Shown: piece after piece, positions 26,615-34,362 of the stretch
Numbering within the stretch: the first letter of the stretch is position 1
Layout: every line of letters begins with the position of its first letter
DNA from: JADJOY01 sp016713535 [NCBI: Deltaproteobacteria bacterium]
Lineage (GTDB): Bacteria; JADJOY01
DNA: 64,000 nucleotides
Direction: 5' to 3'
NCBI GenBank assembly: GCA_016713535.1
Contig: JADJOY010000020.1
Coordinates: 1 to 64,000 of the forward strand
The notes under the pieces: model-generated
Seen by the model: only the letters and a program-made list of their open reading frames with translations
What the model was told of the DNA's origin: nothing
Databases searched by the model: none
Translations under genes and position numbers: made by a program

Positions 26615-27913
26615 ATGAAGCGATGGCGACGATCACGGACCCTGGCGCTGGCGTGGGTCTGCTCGGTGGCCGCGGGCAGCGCCGCGCTCCACGTCGGGCG
26701 CTCGGACGCCCGCGCGGCCACCGGGGACGCCGCCGTATCCGCCGACCCGGCCGACGCCGAGCCCGCGGCGGCTCGGGTCGACTACCTGACGCTCGCCGCC
26801 GGCGCGATCCCGGTCTCCGTGGGCGGCAGCGGCGCCCGGCTCGGCGCCTCGTTCGAGAAGGCGATCCGCGCCGTCGACGGCGACCCCACGGGGTTCGGGC
26901 TGCTGCTCAAGCCGGGCCCGGCCGACACCGACACCGAGTTCGTCTACGAGCTCCCCGCCCCCACGGTCTTCGACCGCTTCGCGGTGCCGAACGTGCTCGA
27001 GACCCCGAGCCCGTCCGCCACCTTCACGCGCCACGTCGAGCTCCTCGGTTCGGCGGTGGGTCCCGACGCCGGGTTCACGACCCTGGCGTCCGCGACCCTC
27101 GCCACCCACCGTTCTCGCGGCGAGGTCACCGAGATCCTGCCGAGCGCGCAACCGTCCGTCCGGTGGGTGAAGGTCCGCCTCGCCGGTGGCATCGAGCCGG
27201 CTCGGCCCGAGATGTTCCTCGAGTTCTCCGAGATCATCGGCAACGGCCGCCAGGAGGCCGCGGCCTCGTCGGATCGCTTCACCGGCGCGTGGAAGGGACG
27301 CGGCGTGCAGGTCCGGCTGGCGCAGGACGGACCGGTGGTGACCGGCTGCTACGACCGCGACGGCGAGCTCACCGGCACGGTCACCGGCAACCTCCTGCGC
27401 GCGCTCGGCGCCGAGCGCGCGACCGGCGTGCCGAGCGCGTTCATCCTCGGCGTTCGCGGCGACGGCACGCTCTTCGGCGTGCGCTCGGCGAACGGCGCGC
27501 CCTTCGCCCTCTACACCGGTGACCCGACGACCGCCGCCAGCGCGCCGAGCTGCCCGTCCAAGACCAAGCCGCTCGGCTGCGGGTCGGTGATCCACGGCAT
27601 CGGCTTCGACTTCGACAGCGCCGTGATCCGCCCCGGCGCGGCGGACGTGCTGGCGAAGCTCCACGACGGCCTGAAGGACGACCGCGCCAGCGCCATCGTG
27701 ATCGAGGGCCACACGTCCAGCGAGGGCACCGATCGCTACAACGAGGAGCTGTCGGGTCGCCGCGCACAGGCGGTGCGCGAGGACCTCGTGCGGCGCGGGA
27801 TCGCCGCCGGCCGGATCTCGGCGGTGGGCGTGGGCGAGAAGCGCCCGATCGCGAGCAACGCCGACGAGAACGGACGGTCGATGAACCGGCGCGTCGAGGT
27901 CCACTGCCGCTGA
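26615..27913 (+). CDS. OmpA-family outer-membrane/peptidoglycan-binding protein
   Basis: This is a 432-residue exported protein. The signal peptide is RTLALAWVCSVAAGSAALHV. The N-terminal two thirds are beta-rich: a galactose-binding-like region (FDRFAVPNVLETPSPSATF, then SVRWVKVRLAGG) and a small barrel with FTGAWKGRGVQVRLAQDG. The C-terminal OmpA domain (~327-431) reads GIGFDFDSAVIRPGAADVL, IVIEGHTSSEGTDRYNEELS, GRRAQAVREDL and SMNRRVEVHC, with the Asp and Arg that bind diaminopimelate. It probably tethers the outer envelope to peptidoglycan; what the N-terminal region binds is unknown. ATG 26615 begins the signal peptide. Confidence 0.85.
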   Translation: MKRWRRSRTLALAWVCSVAAGSAALHVGRSDARAATGDAAVSADPADAEPAAARVDYLTLAAGAIPVSVGGSGARLGASFEKAIRAVDGDPTGFGLLLKPGPADTDTEFVYELPAPTVFDRFAVPNVLETPSPSATFTRHVELLGSAVGPDAGFTTLASATLATHRSRGEVTEILPSAQPSVRWVKVRLAGGIEPARPEMFLEFSEIIGNGRQEAAASSDRFTGAWKGRGVQVRLAQDGPVVTGCYDRDGELTGTVTGNLLRALGAERATGVPSAFILGVRGDGTLFGVRSANGAPFALYTGDPTTAASAPSCPSKTKPLGCGSVIHGIGFDFDSAVIRPGAADVLAKLHDGLKDDRASAIVIEGHTSSEGTDRYNEELSGRRAQAVREDLVRRGIAAGRISAVGVGEKRPIASNADENGRSMNRRVEVHCR

Positions 27914-27992
27914 CGGCGTCGGGTAGGGTGTCAGCCGTGGACCTCGCCGATCACCGGCGAGTGGATGTCGGTGCCGGTGCGGAGTCGACCTC

Positions 27993-29186
27993 GTGTGGAT
28001 CGTCGTCGCGGTTCTCGCGCTGATTCTCGGGTACGTGTGGGCGCGCCTGGTGCGCGCCCCGCGGTGGCCGCGGCGCGCCACGTGGATCGCGACGCTCGCG
28101 TATCTGGTGTTCGTCGCGGCCTCGCTCGGGGCGCTCTCGTTCGGCGACGAGGGTCCGGCGACCGAGCCGGGGCCGATCCGGCTCGTCGGGCTGATGGGCG
28201 CGGGTGTCCTCTTCTACGCGCTCGTCTACTTCCTGGCCGCCGGGCTCACGCTGCGCCTGTCCCGGCTCGCTCGCCGGTGGCGTGCGCGCCGCGATCCGCG
28301 ACCGGCGCTCCCGACTCCGCCTCCCACCTCGTCCGGCGCGATCGACCGCCGGACGTTCGTCGCGCGCGTGACGGCAGCGGGGGTGAGTGTCGCGGCCACC
28401 ACGACCGCGGCGGTCGGCTTCCGGAACGCGTGGGACCTCGACCTACCCGAGGTGGTCGTGTCGCTGCCCAAGCTGCCGCGGGCGCTCGACGGCTTCCGGA
28501 TCGTGCAGATGAGCGACGTCCACGTCGGGCGGGTGCTCACCGATCTGTTCCTCGACCACGTCGTCGAGCAGACGCTGCGCCTGCGGCCCGACGCGGTGGT
28601 CATCACCGGCGACCTGATCGAGGGCCGCGCGGCGCGCCTCGCCCCCGAGCTGGCGCCGCTCGGGCGCCTCGCCGAGCGCTGCGGCGTCTACTACGTCACC
28701 GGCAACCACGAGTACTACGCGGGCGACGCGGTCGACTGGGTGGAACGGCTGCGGGCGCTCGGCGTGCGGGTGCTGGTGAACGAGCGTGCCGCGCTCGGCG
28801 ATCGCGATCCGCGCGGCGCGCAGTTCGATCTGGCCGGGATCCCGGATCAAGACGCCGCGCGGTTCGTCGCCTCGCACGCGCCCGACCTCGGCCAGGCGCT
28901 CGCCGGGCGCGACGCGGAGCGCGCGCTGGTGGTGCTCGCGCACCGTCCCGCGCAGATCGAGCAGGCCACACGCCACCACGCGGATCTGCAGATCTCCGGG
29001 CACACCCACGGCGGCCAGGCCTTCCCGTTTTCACTGCTCGTGCACCTCGCCGAGCCCTACGTCGCGGGCCTCCATCGTCACGGGGACGAGACCCAGATCT
29101 ACGTGTCTCGCGGCACGGGCTTCTTCGGCCCACCGCTCAGGGTGCTCGCTCCCGCCGAGCTGACCTCGATCATGTTGACGAGCTGA
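27993..29186 (+). CDS. Membrane-anchored metallophosphoesterase (YkuE/YaeI-like)
   Basis: This is a 397-residue protein. Three N-terminal hydrophobic segments (IVVAVLALILGYVWA, TLAYLVFVAASLGALSF, GAGVLFYALVYFLAAGLTL) and an internal RRTFVARVTAAG stretch precede a calcineurin-like phosphoesterase domain. The metal-binding motifs are all present: VQMSDVHVGR, VVITGDLIEG, YVTGNHEYYAG, VLAHRP and ISGHTHGGQ. The YkuE group acts on UDP-diacylglucosamine-like or other phosphoesters at the membrane; the exact substrate here is unknown. GTG start at 27993 with GGAG upstream. Confidence 0.85.
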   Translation: MWIVVAVLALILGYVWARLVRAPRWPRRATWIATLAYLVFVAASLGALSFGDEGPATEPGPIRLVGLMGAGVLFYALVYFLAAGLTLRLSRLARRWRARRDPRPALPTPPPTSSGAIDRRTFVARVTAAGVSVAATTTAAVGFRNAWDLDLPEVVVSLPKLPRALDGFRIVQMSDVHVGRVLTDLFLDHVVEQTLRLRPDAVVITGDLIEGRAARLAPELAPLGRLAERCGVYYVTGNHEYYAGDAVDWVERLRALGVRVLVNERAALGDRDPRGAQFDLAGIPDQDAARFVASHAPDLGQALAGRDAERALVVLAHRPAQIEQATRHHADLQISGHTHGGQAFPFSLLVHLAEPYVAGLHRHGDETQIYVSRGTGFFGPPLRVLAPAELTSIMLTS

Positions 29187-29251
29187 GCGCGCGACGAAGC
29201 GCGCGCCTCCGCCGCTGCACCGCAGGTGCCGCCGGGGAACGGACACGAGTC

Positions 29252-29421
29252 GGACCCATCGAGCCCGGTCCCGGGCGACCTCGCGGTCGCCCCTACGAGC
29301 TGCACCGTAGGTGTAGCGGCGGGCGCAAGCGCCAGCCGGACCCATCGATCCCGCTCCCGGGCGACCTCACGGTCGCCCCTACGAGCTGCACCGTAGGTGT
29401 AGCGGCGGGCGCGAGCCCGCC
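29252..29421. repeat. Tandem pair of 86-bp palindrome-bearing units
   Basis: Two units start at 29252 and 29338 with GGACCCATCGA. Each carries the hairpin GGGCGACC/GGTCGCCC and an inverted CCTACGAGCTGCACCGTAGG motif, then GTGTAGCGGCGGGCGC. A partial third copy lies at 29205-29235. They sit between convergent genes and may end both transcripts. Confidence 0.7.
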
Positions 29422-29443
29422 GGGGTGCGCTCGGCCCGCGACC

Positions 29444-30110
29444 TCAGCCGCCCGGCGGGAGCAGCGGGACGTCGACCACCACGTCGGCGCGCGCGGCGAT
29501 CAGGTCGGTGAGCACGTCCACGTCGAGGCCCGCCGGGTCCCACGTCCGGGACCGCCACCCGTGGCGGGTAGCTGAGGAACGCGAGGAACACGCTGTCACC
29601 CGGTGCCAGGTCGGTGACGAACTCGGCGGTGAGCGGCGGCTCGTCGCCCTCCACCGGCTCGAAGAGCGCGCTCGCGGTACGCCACGCCCCCACGAAGTCG
29701 GCTCGCCGCACGGCGCCCAGGAACTCGGTGCCGTCACCGTAGCCGTCGGGTGAGATCGTGATCGAGAACGCGCAACCCCCGGTCTTCGACGCGCAGTGGA
29801 TGCCGGTCGTGACCGGGGCGCCGGTGTCGGAGAGGGGCTCACCGAGACCGGGGGCGCCCGACGGCGGAACCGACGCCGGCGCGTTCGCGCCGCACAGCAG
29901 GAAGTCGTCGGGCACGAGCGCGCAGGTTCCGTGCGTCACGGCGTCGCGGATCGCGCTCTGCTCGCTGATCGCGGCGGCCGAGACCTCGGGGTCGAAGCCG
30001 CTCGAGCCGCTGCCACACGCGCTCGCCAGGCCGGCGAGCGCGGCGATCGCGACCAGGCGCGCCAGCGCCGTCGCCACCCCCACTCGCCGCAGATGCCGCG
30101 CGAACCTCAT
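29444..30110 (-). CDS. Lipoprotein of unknown function (frameshifted near 3' end)
   Basis: Corrected length is ~221 residues. The signal peptide ends in lipobox GLASAC (Cys ~32). The mature part has several Cys residues (THGTCALVPDDFLLCG, GIHCASKTGGCAFSITI), which may form disulfides, and a beta-rich C-terminal half (FVTDLAPGDSVFLAFLSYPP). The frame is then displaced: the natural end appears to be TWDPAGLDVDVLTDLI and DVPLLPPGG in another frame, stopping at 29444. One extra base between about 29530 and 29555 explains this. AAGGAG 7 nt before the ATG at 30110 lies inside the upstream regulator gene, whose stop is 3 bp away, so the two are co-translated. Confidence 0.55.
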
Positions 30111-30113
30111 CGA

Positions 30114-30965
30114 TCACTCCTTCTGGGTGCCCGCCACCAGGATCCGCACGAAGTCCGCGGGCACGGCGACGCGCGACGCGCCCGGGCCGCGCCCATCGCC
30201 GGCGCCGTCGCCGCTCGCCGCGAACTCCTTCACGACCTCCTGGATCGCGCCGTCGAGCTTGTTGCGGAACGCGTCGACGCGCTCGGGCGAGATCAACAGG
30301 AAGTGGTTCTTGAGGTACGTGCCGCGCCGGTCACGGACCAGCTTGTCGGTGAGGCTCTTGGCGAAGATCGCCGCGAACTCGAGCGCAAGGTCGAGCCGCT
30401 CGTCGGACGCCTGGGCGTGGATGTGGTGGCCCATCTTGCGCACCTCGCGGGCGCCGACCTCGATCAAGCCCTTCTCGGCGAGCACGGTCTCGATGCGCTT
30501 GGCGTCGGCGCGGCTCGCCTTGCCGAACGCGTCCTCGAGTGCCCCGTTCACCGCCTTGCGGAACGTGGCGAGCGGCACCGGCGAGCCGTCGTCGGGCAGC
30601 GCCGCGAAGGCCTGCGAGAGCGCCATCGAGAACGACACGCCGGGTGTGGGCTCGTCGCCCTCGCCGCCATCGTCCACCGCCGCGCCGGCCATCGCGCGGC
30701 GGATCTCGCGCGCCAGCGCGCGCACCATGCGATCGCGATAGAGCACGGCGAGCAGCTCGCGCGAATCCTCGCCGCGCAGCTTGGCGAGCTTCCGCACCAG
30801 CTCCTCGTTGGGGAAGCGCTCGCCCTTCTCGATGTAGCCGAGCAGCACGGGATCCACGCCGAGCTCGGCGGCGAAGCGCCGGATCGTCCAGTCGCGGCCG
30901 CGCAGCACCCGCGTCTCGTAGAAGAGCTCACGGATGCCCTTGAAGGTCGAGGGAAGTCCACTCAT
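30114..30965 (-). CDS. Helix-turn-helix regulator with long C-terminal helical domain
   Basis: This is a 283-residue cytosolic protein. The N-terminus is an XRE-type HTH: WTIRRFAAELGVDPVLLGYI then EKGERFPNEELVRKLAKL. The remainder is helical, with ALEDAFGKASRADAKRIETV, KGLIEVGAREVRKMGHHIH and LKNHFLLISPERVDAFRNKL. It is reminiscent of the TIGR02147/DUF4423 type of deltaproteobacterial regulator, but I cannot confirm membership. It is divergent from the BIG2 lipoprotein operon across an AT-rich region full of repeated operator-like sites, so it probably controls that operon and itself. ATG 30965; no clear Shine-Dalgarno. It is co-transcribed with the downstream lipoprotein. Confidence 0.65.
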   Translation of the reverse strand: MSGLPSTFKGIRELFYETRVLRGRDWTIRRFAAELGVDPVLLGYIEKGERFPNEELVRKLAKLRGEDSRELLAVLYRDRMVRALAREIRRAMAGAAVDDGGEGDEPTPGVSFSMALSQAFAALPDDGSPVPLATFRKAVNGALEDAFGKASRADAKRIETVLAEKGLIEVGAREVRKMGHHIHAQASDERLDLALEFAAIFAKSLTDKLVRDRRGTYLKNHFLLISPERVDAFRNKLDGAIQEVVKEFAASGDGAGDGRGPGASRVAVPADFVRILVAGTQKE

Positions 30966-31004
30966 GGGCTGCGCCGAGGATAGCGCAGGCGGCGGACGCA
31001 CTCA

Positions 31005-31062
31005 AACAAGATTGGTTGTTGACACGAACTAAGATTGATTGCTATACAAACAACACTTGTTA
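31005..31062. promoter_or_regulatory. AT-rich divergent promoter with sigma-70 boxes and repeated operator-like sites
   Basis: On the plus strand TTGACA (31019-31024) and TATACA (31043-31048) are 18 bp apart, a near-consensus housekeeping promoter for the BIG2 lipoprotein operon. Overlapping it are AACAAGATTGGTTGTT (inverted repeat AACAA/TTGTT, 31005-31020), a second AAGATTGATTG (31031-31041) and AACAACACTTGTT. Base composition here is strikingly AT-rich for this window. The adjacent HTH regulator is the likely ligand. Confidence 0.7.
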
Positions 31063-31129
31063 ATTCGATAGGCGGCGACGCCGCACGCGGCCGCACCCCG
31101 ACGAGGTCCGTTCCAGACGCATACCGTTC

Positions 31130-31198
31130 CAGGCGCGGGCCGCTCGCGGGAGCTGACGGGAGACAGTCTCCCGAGGGCGCCCGCGCCTGGCGCTTTTT
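31130..31198 (+). promoter_or_regulatory. Leader hairpin followed by T-run (attenuator-like)
   Basis: In the ~170-nt leader of the BIG2 lipoprotein operon, CAGGCGCGGGC (31130-31140) pairs perfectly with GCCCGCGCCTG (31179-31189), enclosing a smaller CGGGAGA/TCTCCCG hairpin. GCGCTTTTT follows directly, 27 bp before the start codon. It looks like an intrinsic terminator inside the leader. I see no known riboswitch core. Confidence 0.5.
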
Positions 31199-31224
31199 CC
31201 CCGGTCGACCACCCCGGAGGCCCC

Positions 31225-33831
31225 ATGCACCGCACCCCGTCGTCCGCCCCGTCCCGGCTCCGTGTCGCCCGCCCGCTCGCCACGTTCGCGGCGATGGCCG
31301 CCCTCGCCACCACGCTCGCGTGCGGCTCCGGCGGCGGGGATGGCGGCTCCGATGACGCGACGGTGCTGCCGCCGGCCGGCGCGCTACGCGGCCTCGCGGT
31401 GGCGTCGAGCGACCTCACCACCTGGGACAGCGGCCGCGGCGCCGCGCCCGCGGCCTCCACCGCGGCGCTCGCCGAGAGCGGCCTGGTGCCGAGCGAGCGC
31501 TTCCAGCGCGCCGTCCCCGAGGCCACCGTCGAGGTCGACGGCGCTACCGGCACCACCACCACCTCGAGCGACGGCACGTTCTTCGTGAGCGGCCTCGCCG
31601 CCGGCGATCACGTGCTGCGGCTCAGGAAGACGGTCGACGGCAACCTGCTCGACGCCTCCGTGCCGGTCCGCCTCTCGAACGAGAGCGGCACCGCGCTGCT
31701 CGTCGAGCTGAGCGCCAACGGCTTCCGCGTCATCCAGCGCTATCGCGACGGCGGGCGCACCGTCGAGCGCATCCTCGCGCCCAACGGCTCGACCCGCTCG
31801 ACCAGCGACGCCGCGCTCACCGCGTACGCACTGCCGGGTGGCGCCACGTACACCGATGCCAACGGCGACGGCGCTCCCGACGGCTGCGCGGTCACGGGCT
31901 CCGACGCCGCGGCGCCCCCGCCGCCGTCGGCGGTGCCCGACGAGCCGACCACCGAACCCGCGCCGCCGCCGATCCCGCGCCCGCAGCCGTGCACGATCGG
32001 CCCGGTCACCCGGATCGAGCTGCAGATCTACCTGCCCGGCCCCACGTTCGTGGTCGGCCAGACCGCCTACGTCGCGGCGACGGGCTTCGACGCGAGCGGC
32101 AACGCACAGGACGTGACCCAGATCGTGACGTGGGAGTCGAGCAACCCCGCGGTGGCGAGCGTCGACGGCTGGGGCGCGGTCACCGGCCGCGCCCCCGGCA
32201 AGACCCGCCTGCGCGCGGAGCTCGGGACGATCGAGAGTGACGACGTCGAGGTCCGGGTCGAGCCGCGCCCGCCGCTCACGGCGCTCTTCGTCCAGAACCT
32301 CGACTGCTACTTCCTGCCGGTCGTGGGCGTGCCGACGCCTCCGCCCGGCGCCGTCGACACGCCGGCCCCCGAGACCGGCGGCGGCTCCGACGGCTCGAGC
32401 GGCGGCGGAAGTGGTGGCAGCGGCGGGGTACCCGTGCCGCCCGCCGACGACCTCTTCTTTCCCTACCCGTGCAGCTCGGTGGTCGAGGTCGGCGCCACGC
32501 GCCACTACGCCGCCACCGGTCAGTTCGGCGACACCTACTACGAGGACGTGACCGGCCAGGTGACCTGGGACGTGAGCCCGGGCTCGGTGGGCACGCTCGG
32601 CACCGACGGTCTCTTCACGGCCGTCGCGGCCGGCGACGCCTCGATCACCGCGCGCCTCTCGGGTGTCACCAGCGATCCCACGCCGATTCGCGTCGTGACC
32701 GAGCCCACGCTGGTCTCGGTCGACGTCTACACGGACTTCCCGCTCCCCGTGCCCCTCGCGGAGACGCCGAAGCCCGATTCCACAGGTTCTTCAGGGGAAG
32801 GCTCGGCGTCGGGTGGCTCAACCACCCCGACCCCTCCGCTGCCCGGCACCGAGCCTTCACCCGTTTCTCCCGACATTCTTCCCTGCGCCGGCGAGGACTG
32901 CCTGCCCTACGCGCAGACCGTGCTGATGGGCGACACGATCCAGTTCCACGCCGTGGCGCGCTACGACACCGGCCTCACCCGCGACGTGACCGGCGAGGTC
33001 CAGTGGTCGTCGTCCGCGGCGCTCGTGGGCTTGGTCGGCCCCGCCGGCAAGATGACGGCGTTGCTCCCCGGCACCACCGACATCCGCGCGTCGTTCGCGG
33101 GCGTGACGAGCGCAGCCGTGACCATCCAGGTGGTCAAGCAGGCGACCGCACAGGGGCTCTTCATCTACGCCGAGGGACCGTCGTTCATCGCCAAGAAGGG
33201 CGAGACCACGTACTTCCACGCCACCGCCTACTACGACGTCACCGGCCTGGTGCGCGACGTCACCGGTGAGGTCACCTGGAGGTCCTCGGATCCGAAGACC
33301 GCGAGCTTCGCGTCGCCGGGTGCGCTGGTCGGCAAGAGCGCCGGCTTCGTCGACGTCACCGCCTCGCTCGGCTCGCTCACCAGCAGCCCGGTGCGCCTCG
33401 AGGTGTGGCAGACCTCGAACCTCAACTACTGCGACCCGAACGCGGTGAACGGTTCGACCTGGAGCGACGATCTCAACCGGGTCACCCTCGAGACCGACTG
33501 CGCGAGCTACGCCCGCGGCGCCACCGTGACGATGCGCTACACGATCGACGAGGTACGTCCCAACCCGGCGCCGCTGATCGACCCGTGCCTCGACCTCTTC
33601 GTCTACCGCGGCGAGACGCTGGTCCGCACCGTGCGCGAGGAAGGCTGCGGCCAGACGATCGTCCCCGAGCCGGCGGCGGCGCCGGCCGACGCGGCGCTGT
33701 ACCAGACCCTCGCGTTCTGGGACCAGCGCGACGAGCGCGGTGCCCTCGTGGAGCCCGGCGACTACCGCATCGTGGGCGTCTTCTACATCTACTACGACCC
33801 GGTCATCGAGGTCGGCATCGAGGTCCGATGA
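31225..33831 (+). CDS. Large BIG2 (bacterial Ig-like) lipoprotein
   Basis: This is an 868-residue exported lipoprotein (lipobox TTLACGSG, Cys ~33). A carboxypeptidase-regulatory-like segment (TTTTSSDGTFFVSGLAAGDH) is followed by an EF-hand-like DANGDGAPDG. Then come four Ig-like group 2 repeats of the form DVT-x-W-SS-x-P-x-A-x-V with G-x-A-G-x-T: QDVTQIVTWESSNPAVASVD, EDVTGQVTWDVSPGS, RDVTGEVQWSSSAA and RDVTGEVTWRSSDPKTASF. They are separated by Pro/Gly/Ser linkers. Paired Cys residues suggest disulfides. BIG2 repeats occur in surface adhesins and structural envelope proteins; a ligand cannot be assigned. Its TGA overlaps the next ATG. Confidence 0.8.
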   Translation: MHRTPSSAPSRLRVARPLATFAAMAALATTLACGSGGGDGGSDDATVLPPAGALRGLAVASSDLTTWDSGRGAAPAASTAALAESGLVPSERFQRAVPEATVEVDGATGTTTTSSDGTFFVSGLAAGDHVLRLRKTVDGNLLDASVPVRLSNESGTALLVELSANGFRVIQRYRDGGRTVERILAPNGSTRSTSDAALTAYALPGGATYTDANGDGAPDGCAVTGSDAAAPPPPSAVPDEPTTEPAPPPIPRPQPCTIGPVTRIELQIYLPGPTFVVGQTAYVAATGFDASGNAQDVTQIVTWESSNPAVASVDGWGAVTGRAPGKTRLRAELGTIESDDVEVRVEPRPPLTALFVQNLDCYFLPVVGVPTPPPGAVDTPAPETGGGSDGSSGGGSGGSGGVPVPPADDLFFPYPCSSVVEVGATRHYAATGQFGDTYYEDVTGQVTWDVSPGSVGTLGTDGLFTAVAAGDASITARLSGVTSDPTPIRVVTEPTLVSVDVYTDFPLPVPLAETPKPDSTGSSGEGSASGGSTTPTPPLPGTEPSPVSPDILPCAGEDCLPYAQTVLMGDTIQFHAVARYDTGLTRDVTGEVQWSSSAALVGLVGPAGKMTALLPGTTDIRASFAGVTSAAVTIQVVKQATAQGLFIYAEGPSFIAKKGETTYFHATAYYDVTGLVRDVTGEVTWRSSDPKTASFASPGALVGKSAGFVDVTASLGSLTSSPVRLEVWQTSNLNYCDPNAVNGSTWSDDLNRVTLETDCASYARGATVTMRYTIDEVRPNPAPLIDPCLDLFVYRGETLVRTVREEGCGQTIVPEPAAAPADAALYQTLAFWDQRDERGALVEPGDYRIVGVFYIYYDPVIEVGIEVR

Positions 33832-34346
33832 GCTCCCTTCGAGTTCCGTCGCCAGCCCCGTCCGGCGCCCCCGCGCGCGGCCCGCGGGCACGCCCCGCGC
33901 GACGCGCGGGCGGCCTGGCGCTCCTCGCCGCGGCGCTGGTGACCGCGTTCGCCACCGGCTGCGGCTCGAGCACCTCGATCGCGGGCGGCTACGACCCACC
34001 CCCGCCCGGCGATCCGGCGCACGGCGCCAGCGCGCAGGTCCTCATCGGCAACCAGGGCCTGGTGATCTGGGTGGGGATCGACTCGGCCGACACCGTCGAG
34101 CAGCTCCGCGCCGACCAGCGCACCGGCAAGGTCGAGTGGCTGATCGCGGAGGTCGTTCCGGACGAGGCGTACCCGCTGGGCTTCTACTTCGCGCCGGGCG
34201 AGGTGACGGCCGCCGAGATCACCGCCGAAGGGATCCAGACCACCCTGCCGCAGATCGAGGCCGATCCATCCTACTACCGCGTCGGCGGGCCGGGGGTCTT
34301 CGCCAAGTGGGCCGTGCTCGCCGACGTCCTGAAGGTCAGCGAGTGA
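33828..34346 (+). CDS. Small lipoprotein coupled to the BIG2 lipoprotein
   Basis: This is a 172-residue lipoprotein. A long basic N-region is followed by LALLAAALVTAFATGCGSS with the lipobox at Cys ~45. The mature part (HGASAQVLIGNQGLVIWVGI, EWLIAEVVPDEAYPLGFYF) ends with DPSYYRVGGPGVFAKWAVLA. The ATG at 33828 overlaps the BIG2 stop by 4 bp (ATGA), so the pair is translated in step and probably works together at the envelope. I do not recognise the family. Confidence 0.6.
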   Translation: MSSLRVPSPAPSGAPARGPRARPARRAGGLALLAAALVTAFATGCGSSTSIAGGYDPPPPGDPAHGASAQVLIGNQGLVIWVGIDSADTVEQLRADQRTGKVEWLIAEVVPDEAYPLGFYFAPGEVTAAEITAEGIQTTLPQIEADPSYYRVGGPGVFAKWAVLADVLKVSE

Positions 34347-34362
34347 GCCGGCGCGGCGCAGC

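Noticed and set aside
24227-27913. A 1,228-codon plus-strand frame
   Set aside because: It runs antisense to patatin and out of frame with the dehalogenase before becoming the OmpA protein at 26615. Only the OmpA part has a signal peptide and domain.
31056-31225. Cyclic-di-GMP (GEMM) or other known riboswitch in the BIG2 leader
   Set aside because: I looked for the conserved GEMM core and other common cores and did not find them. Only the terminator-like hairpin is supported.
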